Shown here: piece by piece, positions 1 through 5,218 of the stretch
Layout: every line of letters begins with the position of its first letter
Position numbering within the stretch: the first letter of the stretch is position 1
Assembly (NCBI GenBank): GCA_030631915.1
Contig: DAOVKF010000104.1
Span: forward strand, 1 to 5,410
Origin: Candidatus Omnitrophota bacterium
GTDB lineage: Bacteria; Omnitrophota; Gorgyraeia; Tantalellales; Tantalellaceae
DNA: 5,410 nt
Reading direction: 5' to 3'
Made by a program: the position numbers and the translations under genes
Notes under the pieces: generated by a model
What the model was told of the DNA's origin: nothing
The model's database searches: none
The model's input: only the letters and a program-made list of their open reading frames with translations

Positions 1-2
1 CC

Positions 3-704
3 GGGACAGAGGAATATCCCGGAACCGGTGGGGATATCGTTGTCATACGGCTGAAAAAAAAGGGGAAAATAACCGGTATCGTCAGACAGAAAAATGAAAT
101 GGGACTGATCGTCGATGTCGGGTTCGGTATTGTTTCCATTTCAGCCGGGGATATAGAGGGGATCGAGGCCTCTGAGAACATCCGGAAAAAACAGGAATTT
201 ATGGAGGAAAGGAGAAAACGCTTTTCCGAAAGGGGAGACAGGGACAAGAAAAAGGCAAAAGACGCCTTTTTCAGACGGATAGAAGAGGCCGCCGGGATCC
301 GGGACAGAGCGGTCGAAGTGAAATTCACGGACAGGTCCAGGATCGTCGTTAAAGCGCTTTTGAACGGCAGGGTCGAAACCCGGCTGCTTGTAGACACGGG
401 AGCGACCCTGGTATATTTCTCTCCGAAGATCGCCGAAAAATTAGAAATGAAAACCGCGGGTAAAAAAAGGGCCCCGATAAAGCTGGCTGATGGAAACGTT
501 CTGTATGGCATCCCCGTGAGATTGAGGTCCGTAAAAGTCGGCAATGCTGAAGCAGTTGACGTCAGCGCGGTGGTCCTGCCCGAAGAGTTTACCGGACTGT
601 ATAAAAAAGATGATGTCAATGGGATCCTCGGCATGTCTTTTCTGAATCGTTTCCACATAAAGATCGACACCAGTGAGAATATATTGACCCTGAGCCCGAA
701 GTGA
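3..704 (+). CDS. Retropepsin-like (clan AA) aspartic protease with N-terminal LSm-like beta domain, 5' partial
   Basis: The reading frame is open from the first full codon in the window (position 3), so the 5' end is missing; 233 residues are visible. The ATG at 99 lies inside a beta-rich segment and is unlikely to be the true start. Visible residues 11-55 (DIVVIRLKKKGKITGIV, then DVGFGIVSISAGDIEGIE) look like a small LSm-like beta barrel. Residues 56-103 are a highly charged helical linker. Residues 104-233 are a retropepsin-like domain: catalytic motif LLVDTGAT (Asp131, codon 393-395), followed by NGILGMSFL near residue 206, the hydrophobic-hydrophobic-Gly element of this fold, and a final IKIDTSENILTL strand. 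Such single-domain proteases act as dimers; the substrate is unknown. A signal peptide or membrane anchor could lie upstream of the window, so location is undecided. No clear terminator follows the stop. Confidence is high for the protease domain and moderate for the LSm-like call. Confidence 0.85.
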   Translation, partial: GTEEYPGTGGDIVVIRLKKKGKITGIVRQKNEMGLIVDVGFGIVSISAGDIEGIEASENIRKKQEFMEERRKRFSERGDRDKKKAKDAFFRRIEEAAGIRDRAVEVKFTDRSRIVVKALLNGRVETRLLVDTGATLVYFSPKIAEKLEMKTAGKKRAPIKLADGNVLYGIPVRLRSVKVGNAEAVDVSAVVLPEEFTGLYKKDDVNGILGMSFLNRFHIKIDTSENILTLSPK

Positions 705-767
705 CCCCGCCACAGTAATACGTCTGCTTGACGAACAGCCCTTATTTGTGCCTGGCATGCTGCAAGG

Positions 768-796
768 TTGACAACCAATTTAACATATGGTATACT
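768..796 (+). promoter_or_regulatory. Sigma70-type promoter of the fic gene
   Basis: A perfect -35 box TTGACA (768-773) is separated by exactly 17 bp from a -10 box TATACT (791-796). The TGG just before the -10 box also gives an extended -10 (TG-N-TATACT). The transcription start is expected near 803, giving a leader of about 46 nt before the ATG at 849. This is the best promoter match in the window. Confidence 0.85.
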
Positions 797-810
797 TATT
801 TTGTAGATAG

Positions 811-832
811 ATATATAACATATGTCATATAT
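811..832 (+). promoter_or_regulatory. Candidate operator: 22-bp near-perfect palindrome in the fic leader
   Basis: The half-sites ATATATAACAT and ATGTCATATAT pair at 10 of 11 positions around a central CATATG (819-824). The site lies between the predicted start of transcription and the Shine-Dalgarno sequence at 835-842. A related, weaker dyad around CATATG occurs 35 bp upstream (784-789), overlapping the spacer just upstream of the -10 box. That placement fits repression by a dimeric HTH protein. The adjacent gene encodes a Fic protein with an N-terminal HTH, so autoregulation is the natural inference. AT-rich sequence makes palindromes commoner by chance. Confidence 0.5.
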
Positions 833-848
833 TTAAGAGGAGAACAAC

Positions 849-1754
849 ATGAAAAATGTCATATTGGACGACAGGGCCAAACTTGAGAAACTGGTCGAAG
901 AGGGGGGGCTGTCCAAGGCCGAGATCGCCAGGGTGCTGGAAGTTTCGTATAATACGGTTTACAGGTGGATGAACAGGGGGGTAAAACCGCATCCGTCACA
1001 GTCCAGGCGGCTGGACGAATTGTTCAAACAGAATATAGACATGACACCGCTGCTGGAAACGCTGCGCAGGGGGATAGAAGATCCCATCAGGACACTCAAG
1101 GCGGATAAAACGGCAAAGGGGCAGTTCCTGCTGGACATGACGTATAATTCCAATGCCATAGAAGGCAGTAGAATGACCATCAGGGAAACCAGGCAGGCCC
1201 TGGAAGGCGAACAGGTCCGCGGCAGGCGTTTTTTTGAGGTGCTTGAGGCCGTCAATCATAAAAACGCTCTTTTTTACCTGCTCGATAGGATAAAACCGGG
1301 ATTTAAGATCGATGAAGAGTTCATATTGAAACTGCACAGCCTGATCATGTATGATTTCGATGATAAGCTCCCGGGTAGATACAGGACAGGATACGTGAAT
1401 TTGACCAACACAGAGGTCAGGCTGCCGTCCGCCCAGATGGTGCCTGTAAAGATGAAGGCTTTTTTAAGGAATATAAACAAATACGGGAGCACGCCCGTAC
1501 CCGTAAAAAAGATCGCGAGTGACCACTATGAATTTGAAGCCATCCATCCGTTTTTTGACGGCAACGGCAGGGTGGGCAGATTGATCATGAACGCTCAGCT
1601 CCTTGCCCGCGGGTATCCTCCGGCAGTGATCCGCGTCGAGGACCAGTCCGGTTATTATCTGGCCCTTGCCAAAGGTGACCTGGGCAATTTCAAACCGCTT
1701 TCACAAATGCTCTGTGACGCCGTTCTAAGAGGATACAGGATGTTATACCTCTGA
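849..1754 (+). CDS. Fic family protein (class II, autoinhibited) with N-terminal HTH
   Basis: The product has 301 residues. Residues 11-45 form a helix-turn-helix (LSKAEIARVLEVSYNTVYRW). Residues 98-106 hold TYNSNAIEG, which contains the inhibitory motif S/T-x-x-x-E-G/N (SNAIEG, 101-106); its position before the Fic core makes this a class II Fic protein, with Glu105 expected to block productive ATP binding. The Fic core follows with the complete active-site motif HPFFDGNGRVGR (233-244), including catalytic His233 and the anion-binding GNGR loop. LPGRYRTGYVNLTNTEVRLP (174-193) is the flap region that docks target side chains. Fic enzymes usually transfer AMP to a hydroxyl side chain of a target protein; the target here is unknown. 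The start is supported by AAGAGGAG at 835-842, six bases before the ATG. The gene stands alone with its own promoter and candidate operator, and no separate antitoxin gene is visible, as expected for a built-in inhibitory motif. Confidence 0.93.
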   Translation: MKNVILDDRAKLEKLVEEGGLSKAEIARVLEVSYNTVYRWMNRGVKPHPSQSRRLDELFKQNIDMTPLLETLRRGIEDPIRTLKADKTAKGQFLLDMTYNSNAIEGSRMTIRETRQALEGEQVRGRRFFEVLEAVNHKNALFYLLDRIKPGFKIDEEFILKLHSLIMYDFDDKLPGRYRTGYVNLTNTEVRLPSAQMVPVKMKAFLRNINKYGSTPVPVKKIASDHYEFEAIHPFFDGNGRVGRLIMNAQLLARGYPPAVIRVEDQSGYYLALAKGDLGNFKPLSQMLCDAVLRGYRMLYL

Positions 1755-1794
1755 CAAATCCCTGTTCCAGGTCGCTGCTCTATCCAGCACAATC

Positions 1795-1812
1795 AATTTT
1801 TTTAAAAAAATT
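1795..1812. repeat. T7A7-centred 18-bp palindrome in the fic to HEAT-like gene gap
   Basis: The run AATTTTTTTAAAAAAATT is a perfect dyad between the fic stop and the next gene. It has no GC-rich stem in front of it strong enough for a Rho-independent terminator: the best is a 4-bp GCTG/CAGC stem at about 1774-1788. An A-tract bend or an UP-like element for the gene at 1865 is possible, but I could not find a convincing -35/-10 pair for that gene. Confidence 0.3.
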
Positions 1813-1864
1813 TGAAAGAATCTGCCCGGGAATGTTGTCTTTTAATGGGAAGAAAGGAGGCGAC

Positions 1865-2227
1865 ATGAACGAGAAGGATTTTTGGAGGTTTCTGGAGAAA
1901 GCCTGGGAAAAGGGAAGGGCGCCCTCGGTGTCCGGCAGCATAGACAGCCCGGACCCTGAGATCCGGGCGGCAGGCGAGTACATAGGTGGGCACTCATTTC
2001 TGCCGGCGGATTATCAGGATATCTCCGAAGAGATCATACAAAACATCGGCAGGCTGCTTTTGAGGGCCGAGGTCGGCCTTAAGACGAAAGAAGCTATTAT
2101 GGTGCTGTTGGCCCACCAGACGTCAAAGACGGCGCTGAATGTCCTCAAGGAATATAACCGGGACCCGGATGAGGATTTGCGTTATTTCGCGAAATTAGCG
2201 CTGGATGAATGTAAATGCTGGAACTGA
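1865..2227 (+). CDS. Small HEAT-repeat-like protein of unknown function
   Basis: The product has 120 residues (MNEKDFWRFLEKAWEKG at the start). I chose the ATG at 1865 over the upstream in-frame ATG at 1832 because AAAGGAGG (1853-1860) sits four bases before it; the extra 11 residues of the longer form would cover that ribosome binding site. Residues 30-70 are predicted helical with a loop. Residues 72-117 hold at least one HEAT-like pair of helices: TKEAIMVLLAHQTSKTALNV, then PDEDLRYFAKLALDECKCW. HEAT-like helices usually mediate protein contacts; no catalytic motif is seen. There is no signal peptide or membrane segment, so it is probably cytoplasmic. It is the last + strand gene before the dif-like site, about 120 bp away, and no terminator is evident. 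The function is not recognised; the fold assignment is inference from the helix pattern. Confidence 0.72.
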   Translation: MNEKDFWRFLEKAWEKGRAPSVSGSIDSPDPEIRAAGEYIGGHSFLPADYQDISEEIIQNIGRLLLRAEVGLKTKEAIMVLLAHQTSKTALNVLKEYNRDPDEDLRYFAKLALDECKCWN

Positions 2228-2350
2228 AAGATTATCCGGAAACTTCTTGATAAATACGCGGAAAACTACCTGATTCATTCCTGAACGTATTATTTCGTAT
2301 GACAGGGCTGAAATGATAAAATCCGGCCCTTATGAGTCCTCTTCTCGCCA

Positions 2351-2378
2351 AGTTAACATAACATACATTATCGGACGT
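2351..2378 (-). other. dif: Candidate dif site (XerC/XerD recombination site)
   Basis: Read on the - strand, the site is an XerC-like arm ACGTCCGATAA (2378-2368), a 6-bp central region TGTATG (2367-2362) and an XerD-like arm TTATGTTAACT (2361-2351). From memory of known sites, 19 of the last 21 positions match E. coli dif, 22 of 28 match B. subtilis dif, and 25 of 28 fit the degenerate Gram-positive dif consensus. The more divergent XerC arm is normal. Its role would be to resolve chromosome dimers at the septum by XerCD under FtsK control. It lies in the 228-bp gap 2228-2455 between converging genes, where I see no supported gene. A chromosomal terminus site is favoured; a site captured by an XerCD-using mobile element is the alternative, though only one copy is in view. 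Confidence 0.85.
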
Positions 2379-2455
2379 TGCGAAGAAATTTTTATTGTTC
2401 TCATTTTCACTCTCGCGCTCGCGTGTTTTCAAGTCCAGACGCATGGCTTCATATA

Positions 2456-3247
2456 CTATCGCCTGAGGTATGAATTGAAGGTTTTCCAGGGGAATTTTTT
2501 GCCCGGGCATTCTGTCCTCGCGCCCGGCACCTGTCCGTGGCCCAGGATGCGGCTCGAGGGAATGTTATAATGCTCTTTAAGCTGTTTAACCAGATACACC
2601 ACGGACCTCATCTGGGCCGGCGACACCCGGTCGATGGAAAAGTTGCCGACCAGGCATATGCCGATGCTCTTTTCGTTCATCCCGTCCGCTTTGCAGTGGG
2701 CGCCGGTCTCCTGTTTTATCCATCTCGGCGTTGATTCGATCTGTCCGTCGTCTTTGCCGCAGGTGCCGTTATCTATCACAAAGTGATATCCCACCCCTTT
2801 CCACCCGCGGTTCAAGTGCGCCCTGTTGAACTTTTCGCTGTTGCCGTGATCCGTGGCGCTGTGGTGTATGATGATATATTTCCATTTCCGGCCGGGGTAT
2901 AACGTGACGATATCTATCCTCGGCGCGGCTGACGGTATGTACAGCCTCTGCCCTATATCCAGGTCCCTGACATCCTTTATCCTGTTTGTCTTTTTGATGG
3001 TTTTTATGTCTACCTCGTACATCCGGCTTATCCGCCAGAGTGTTTCCCCGGGAGCCACGGTGTGATAAATGTCCTGTCTCAGGGGCGTGGGTAGAGAAAC
3101 GGGTCCGGCCATGGAAACGTAAGCGGCGTTTGCCGCGGGCCTCGGGCCCGGAGCCGTTGTCGAACAGGATGCGGAAAGCGCCGCAACGAGAAAAAGGCCG
3201 GCTATCCTTAAGGCCGGGTATATGTTATGTTTACTCCGCTTCATCAT
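2456..3247 (-). CDS. LysM plus N-acetylmuramoyl-L-alanine amidase (Amidase_2), predicted lipoprotein
   Basis: The product has 263 residues and is predicted to cleave the amide bond between muramic acid and the stem peptide of peptidoglycan. The N-terminus MMKRSKHNIYPALRIAGLF followed by LVAALSASC is a signal peptide ending in a lipobox-like site at Cys28; Ser at -3 is unusual, so lipidation is likely but not certain. A proline- and alanine-rich spacer runs to about residue 58. One LysM occupies residues 61-105 (YHTVAPGETLWRIS to RLYIP), for binding glycan. The Amidase_2 domain occupies about 122-263: IIIHHSATD with zinc ligand His128, GYHFVI with Tyr154, and GHGQVPGARTECPGKKF with zinc ligands His237 and Cys247, matching the T7 lysozyme/PGRP pattern. 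The start is supported by AGGA about seven bases upstream; the second Met codon is possible. It follows tatC by 50 nt and probably shares its transcript. The signal peptide has no twin-arginine motif, so Sec export is expected. Confidence 0.93.
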   Translation of the reverse strand: MMKRSKHNIYPALRIAGLFLVAALSASCSTTAPGPRPAANAAYVSMAGPVSLPTPLRQDIYHTVAPGETLWRISRMYEVDIKTIKKTNRIKDVRDLDIGQRLYIPSAAPRIDIVTLYPGRKWKYIIIHHSATDHGNSEKFNRAHLNRGWKGVGYHFVIDNGTCGKDDGQIESTPRWIKQETGAHCKADGMNEKSIGICLVGNFSIDRVSPAQMRSVVYLVKQLKEHYNIPSSRILGHGQVPGARTECPGKKFPWKTFNSYLRR

Positions 3248-3275
3248 AAGTTCTTCCTATTATATCGGTGATCCG

Positions 3276-3296
3276 GAAAAAGACAAATACTTTTTC
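3276..3296 (-). repeat. AT-rich inverted repeat after tatC
   Basis: A perfect 7-bp inverted repeat GAAAAAG/CTTTTTC with a 7-nt loop lies directly after the tatC stop codon and before the amidase gene. It is too weak and AT-rich for a standard terminator. It could mark an mRNA processing or attenuation point between tatC and the amidase gene, or be chance. Confidence 0.3.
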
Positions 3297-3297
3297 T

Positions 3298-4047
3298 TCA
3301 GGCGGCGTTTCCGGATCTTTTTCCGCGTTCTATGCCTCTGGCGAGCAGGAGCCCTGCCTCGTAAAGCAGTGCCATGGGAAGGGCGAACATGAGCATGTTA
3401 ACTATGTCCTGCGTGGGTGTTATGACAGCGGCGAATATCAGTATGCCCAGCATGGCGTGAGGCCTTTTCCGCCTCAAGGTCCGTGTATTGATAAGGCCTG
3501 TGTCTGTCAGAAGGCCCATAGCAACGGGTATCTCGAACACGACCCCGCCTGCCAGGATCAGCGCCGCGAAAAAAGAGATATATCTGCCCAGCGTTATTCT
3601 GGGTGTGGCCACCCCGGCGCCGAAGTTTAGCAGGAACTTTAAGGCCCCTGGAATGGCCAGATAATATGAAAAGGCTATTCCCGCGATAAAAAGGAGCATG
3701 GCGGACAGGAACCATGCTGCCGCGCGTCTCCGCGATCCCCTGGAGATGGCAGGCGCAATAAATGCCCATGCCTGGTAAAGGAAAAAGGGGGAACCCAGGA
3801 TGAAACCCGACAGCAGGGCTGTCGTCAGGTATGCTGTGAAAGCTTCGGCAGGACCGATATATATGAGTTCCGGGACCAGTGTCAGTACCGGCTTTGTCAC
3901 AATGGACAGGATACTGTCGCCCCGGGAAAAAGTAAATATACTCGCGCCTGCCAGGACCCCCAGCGAGATCAGTATTCTTTTGCGAAATTCTTCCAGATGG
4001 CTGACAATATCCAGTTTTTTAGGTTCTTCCGGACAGAAGGCGCTCAT
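3298..4047 (-). CDS. tatC: Sec-independent protein translocase subunit TatC
   Basis: The product has 249 residues, the usual TatC length, with six hydrophobic segments. It is the membrane receptor that binds twin-arginine signal peptides and builds the folded-protein translocase with TatA. Family signatures: HLEEFRKRI (17-25) with the conserved cytoplasmic Glu of the signal-peptide site; Pro53 in the first periplasmic loop; SPFFLYQAWAFIAPAI (86-101); VVFEIPVAMGLL (169-180) with the conserved membrane Glu172; and VITPTQDIVNMLMFALPM (208-225) with Asp214. One oddity is that the residue equivalent to E. coli TatC Glu103, in the loop after FIAPA, is Ser105 (ISRGSRRR). Glu103 is one of two acidic residues normally contacting the twin arginines. 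The ATG overlaps the tatA stop as ATGA, which implies translational coupling. No TatB is present in the window. Confidence 0.96.
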   Translation of the reverse strand: MSAFCPEEPKKLDIVSHLEEFRKRILISLGVLAGASIFTFSRGDSILSIVTKPVLTLVPELIYIGPAEAFTAYLTTALLSGFILGSPFFLYQAWAFIAPAISRGSRRRAAAWFLSAMLLFIAGIAFSYYLAIPGALKFLLNFGAGVATPRITLGRYISFFAALILAGGVVFEIPVAMGLLTDTGLINTRTLRRKRPHAMLGILIFAAVITPTQDIVNMLMFALPMALLYEAGLLLARGIERGKRSGNAA

Positions 4048-4241
4048 TTGTTCCGTTCGTCGCCCTTTTCTTCTTTCTTCTCCTCATCATCTTTTTTCTC
4101 CGAAAGATCCTGCATCCCCTTCTTGAACTCGCTTAAGGACTTGCCCAGGGCCCTGCCTATTTCCGGCAGTTTTGCCGCCCCGAAGATAAGCAGCGCTATG
4201 ACAAGTATCAGAAGTATCTCAGGCAGCCCGAGACCGAACAT
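4044..4241 (-). CDS. tatA: Twin-arginine translocase subunit TatA/TatE
   Basis: The product has 65 residues. The short N-terminal segment MFGLGLPEILLILVIALLIF is the membrane helix, with the polar Glu8 near its start as in many TatA proteins. The hinge FGAAKLPEIGRALGKSLSEF carries the invariant Phe20-Gly21 and leads into the amphipathic helix. The tail (from about residue 48) is almost wholly Lys, Glu and Asp, as usual. TatA oligomerises to form the conducting element once TatC has bound a substrate. With no tatB in view, this protein may serve both TatA and TatB roles, as in minimal TatAC systems. The start is supported by AGGGAGGG a few bases upstream. It follows the two-helix protein gene by 11 nt and overlaps tatC by 4 nt. 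Confidence 0.96.
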   Translation of the reverse strand: MFGLGLPEILLILVIALLIFGAAKLPEIGRALGKSLSEFKKGMQDLSEKKDDEEKKEEKGDERNK

Positions 4242-4252
4242 TTGCCCTCCCT

Positions 4253-4513
4253 TTAATAAGATTTATCGGCATTGTCACCCACAACCAAAGAAAGCTCCTC
4301 ATAGGTCTCCATCACTTCTTTATACACCTCGAGCGTGCCCGTCGCCATCCAGACAGTCAGGGCTATTACGGCGATTGAAACGCCAGTTTTAATATACGCT
4401 TTTGTTCCGGGACGGAACCATAAAGGGACAAGTCCCAGAGGCCCGAAACAGAGTATGGCGGCTGTTATTACCCAGGGCCTGTAATACCAAGCCTCGTCCC
4501 CTTCAAGAGTCAT
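4253..4513 (-). CDS. Small two-helix membrane protein of unknown function, in tat operon
   Basis: I chose the ATG at 4513, giving 86 residues starting MTLEGDEAWYYRPW. A longer form from 4558 would add a highly basic stretch (MRTQKRKSRERRKGQ) lying wholly inside the preceding BON gene, which is less likely; an AAGAAAGGGT purine stretch precedes the chosen start. Membrane segment 1 is about residues 14-33 (WVITAAILCFGPLGLVPLWF) and segment 2 about 40-58 (YIKTGVSIAVIALTVWM), joined by a short basic FRPGTK loop. The C-terminal tail (VYKEVMETYEELSLV) is acidic and helical. It overlaps the BON gene by 11 nt and precedes tatA by 11 nt, so it is cotranscribed with the translocase and may assist it or the envelope. 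I recognise the general form (GPLGLPLLWF-type small membrane proteins) but no known function. Confidence 0.8.
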   Translation of the reverse strand: MTLEGDEAWYYRPWVITAAILCFGPLGLVPLWFRPGTKAYIKTGVSIAVIALTVWMATGTLEVYKEVMETYEELSLVVGDNADKSY

Positions 4514-4946
4514 CTGACCCTTTCTTCTTTCGCGGCTCTTTCTTTTTTGTGTTCTCAAAAGTTTCTTCGAACGGCGAAGTCATGGGCGGGATATACGGCA
4601 CTCCGTCCTGTACGGATCGGGAGACGCTTTCGGTGCCCATGCGTTCATTGTCCTCGTCAAACAGATCATATCCGGACCCGTCCTCAACAGCGTCTTCCGA
4701 AGTATCGCTATCGAACCTCCGCAGTATTACCAGCTCATCGATGATATCCTCTACCCCTACCACGTCCATGATCGTCTGTATGATGAGATCCCTCTCTTTC
4801 CGGGTATCGACCTCCCCTTTCAGGGTGACCGTGACCCCCTTCTTTATTTTTATCGTGAAAGACTTGGGATCGATATTGACGTCTTTGAGGTCTTCCAGAA
4901 TAACTGCTTTTAATTCCTTGTTTGACAATCCCTCGACATTAGCCAT
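4503..4946 (-). CDS. BON-domain protein with long charged C-terminal tail
   Basis: I chose the ATG at 4946, giving 147 residues (MANVEGLSNKELKAVILEDL). It is preceded by a GGGGGG Shine-Dalgarno-like run (4951-4956) and lies about 33 nt downstream of a good promoter. The longer form from 5045 would include the promoter and is rejected. Residues 8-77 form a BON domain: helix, IKKGVTVTLKGEVDTRKERD with the conserved Gly44 in the beta turn, then TIMDVVGVEDIIDELVI. BON domains usually bind phospholipid or other envelope surfaces. Residues 78-147 are acidic then basic (RRFDSDTSEDAVEDGSGYD; ending KKKEPRKKKGSDDS) and probably disordered. There is no signal peptide, which is unusual because many BON proteins are periplasmic. 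As first gene of the tat transcript it may act at the cytoplasmic face of the membrane; that is inference. Confidence 0.85.
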   Translation of the reverse strand: MANVEGLSNKELKAVILEDLKDVNIDPKSFTIKIKKGVTVTLKGEVDTRKERDLIIQTIMDVVGVEDIIDELVILRRFDSDTSEDAVEDGSGYDLFDEDNERMGTESVSRSVQDGVPYIPPMTSPFEETFENTKKKEPRKKKGSDDS

Positions 4947-4985
4947 TTTACCCCCCGTAGATTCAAGCCCCCATCGGCTATTAAA

Positions 4986-5014
4986 AGTATACCATATGTC
5001 GTGAGAAATGCTAA
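4986..5014 (-). promoter_or_regulatory. Promoter of the BON-tatA-tatC operon
   Basis: On the - strand there is a -35 box TTAGCA (5014-5009, 4 of 6 to consensus), a 17-bp spacer and a -10 box TATACT (4991-4986), with TGG giving an extended -10. Transcription should start near 4979, about 33 nt before the BON ATG. The stretch ACATATGGTATACTT (4999-4985) is identical over 15 bp to that in the fic promoter (783-797). A G-rich run (5022-5036 on +) lies directly upstream of the -35 box. Confidence 0.75.
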
Positions 5015-5063
5015 TTTTACCGGGGGGGAGGGGGAGCGGTATCACATTTTATCTATAACCTGC

Positions 5064-5093
5064 GGCGGAAATCCGGAAATTATTTTTTCCGCC
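5064..5093. repeat. 8-bp inverted repeat with alternative pairing, upstream of the BON promoter
   Basis: GGCGGAAA (5064-5071) and TTTCCGCC (5086-5093) are perfect inverted repeats separated by 14 nt. The loop contains another GGAAA (5075-5079) that can pair with TTTCC (5086-5090), so two hairpins exclude each other. The repeat lies between the terminator of the upstream gene and the BON promoter, beside a G-rich - strand run (GGGGTGGGTGGGCGG). It has no T-run suited to termination. Function is unknown; it might be a protein-binding site. Confidence 0.35.
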
Positions 5094-5136
5094 CACCCAC
5101 CCCTGTAACAGCTCTGCTTCGGATGGCTGGATTTTT

Positions 5137-5180
5137 AAAAAAAAGAAGAACCACGGGCAACTCACCCGGGTCCTTCTTTT
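5137..5180 (-). terminator. Rho-independent terminator of the surface-protein gene
   Basis: On the - strand AAAAGAAGGACCCGGG pairs with CCCGTGGTTCTTCTTTT. This gives a stem of about 16 pairs with one bulged T and one G-T pair, a 7-nt loop, and a run of eight T (5144-5137). It starts 39 nt after the stop of the right-edge gene, so it separates that gene from the BON-tat transcript. Confidence 0.85.
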
Positions 5181-5218
5181 ATTCGGCGGGTTATTCTCTC
5201 CTTTTTATTCTACCCGTC

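Noticed and set aside
849..1754. Fic as the toxin of a classical two-gene FicT/FicA toxin-antitoxin pair
   Set aside because: The inhibitory SNAIEG motif is within the same polypeptide and no small antitoxin gene is present on either side.
1770..1790. tRNA D-arm-like string TGGATAGAGCAGCGACC on the - strand after fic
   Set aside because: The following bases do not form an anticodon stem and there is no acceptor or T arm. It could be a tRNA remnant from an integration event, but chance similarity is as likely.
1912..1919. GGGAAGGG, a match to the E. coli FtsK-orienting sequence (KOPS), pointing toward the dif-like site
   Set aside because: Another match (GGGGAGGG near 5025 on +) points away from the site, and the KOPS motif of this lineage is unknown, so one hit carries no weight.
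2341..2396. Bulged hairpin TTCTCGC/GCGAAGAA followed by T5 as a terminator on +
   Set aside because: The stem is short, interrupted and has a loop of over 20 nt that contains the dif-like site; it is not a convincing terminator.
2232..2510. Open reading frame on - covering the gap after the amidase gene (and a + frame at 2313-2570)
   Set aside because: Both overlap the amidase 3' end, neither shows a recognisable domain or a clear ribosome binding site, and the dif-like site lies inside both. The gap is better explained as non-coding.
3247..3288. TATAAT (3264-3259 on -) with TTGTCT 16 bp upstream, as a promoter for the amidase gene
   Set aside because: Transcription would start at about 3252, inside or after the Shine-Dalgarno sequence, leaving a leader too short to include it. 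Readthrough from tatC is more likely.
5103..5136. CAGCT/GGCTG hairpin followed by T5 on + as a second terminator, or a c-di-GMP riboswitch
   Set aside because: There is no + strand gene upstream to terminate, the stem is interrupted, and the conserved riboswitch core sequences are absent.
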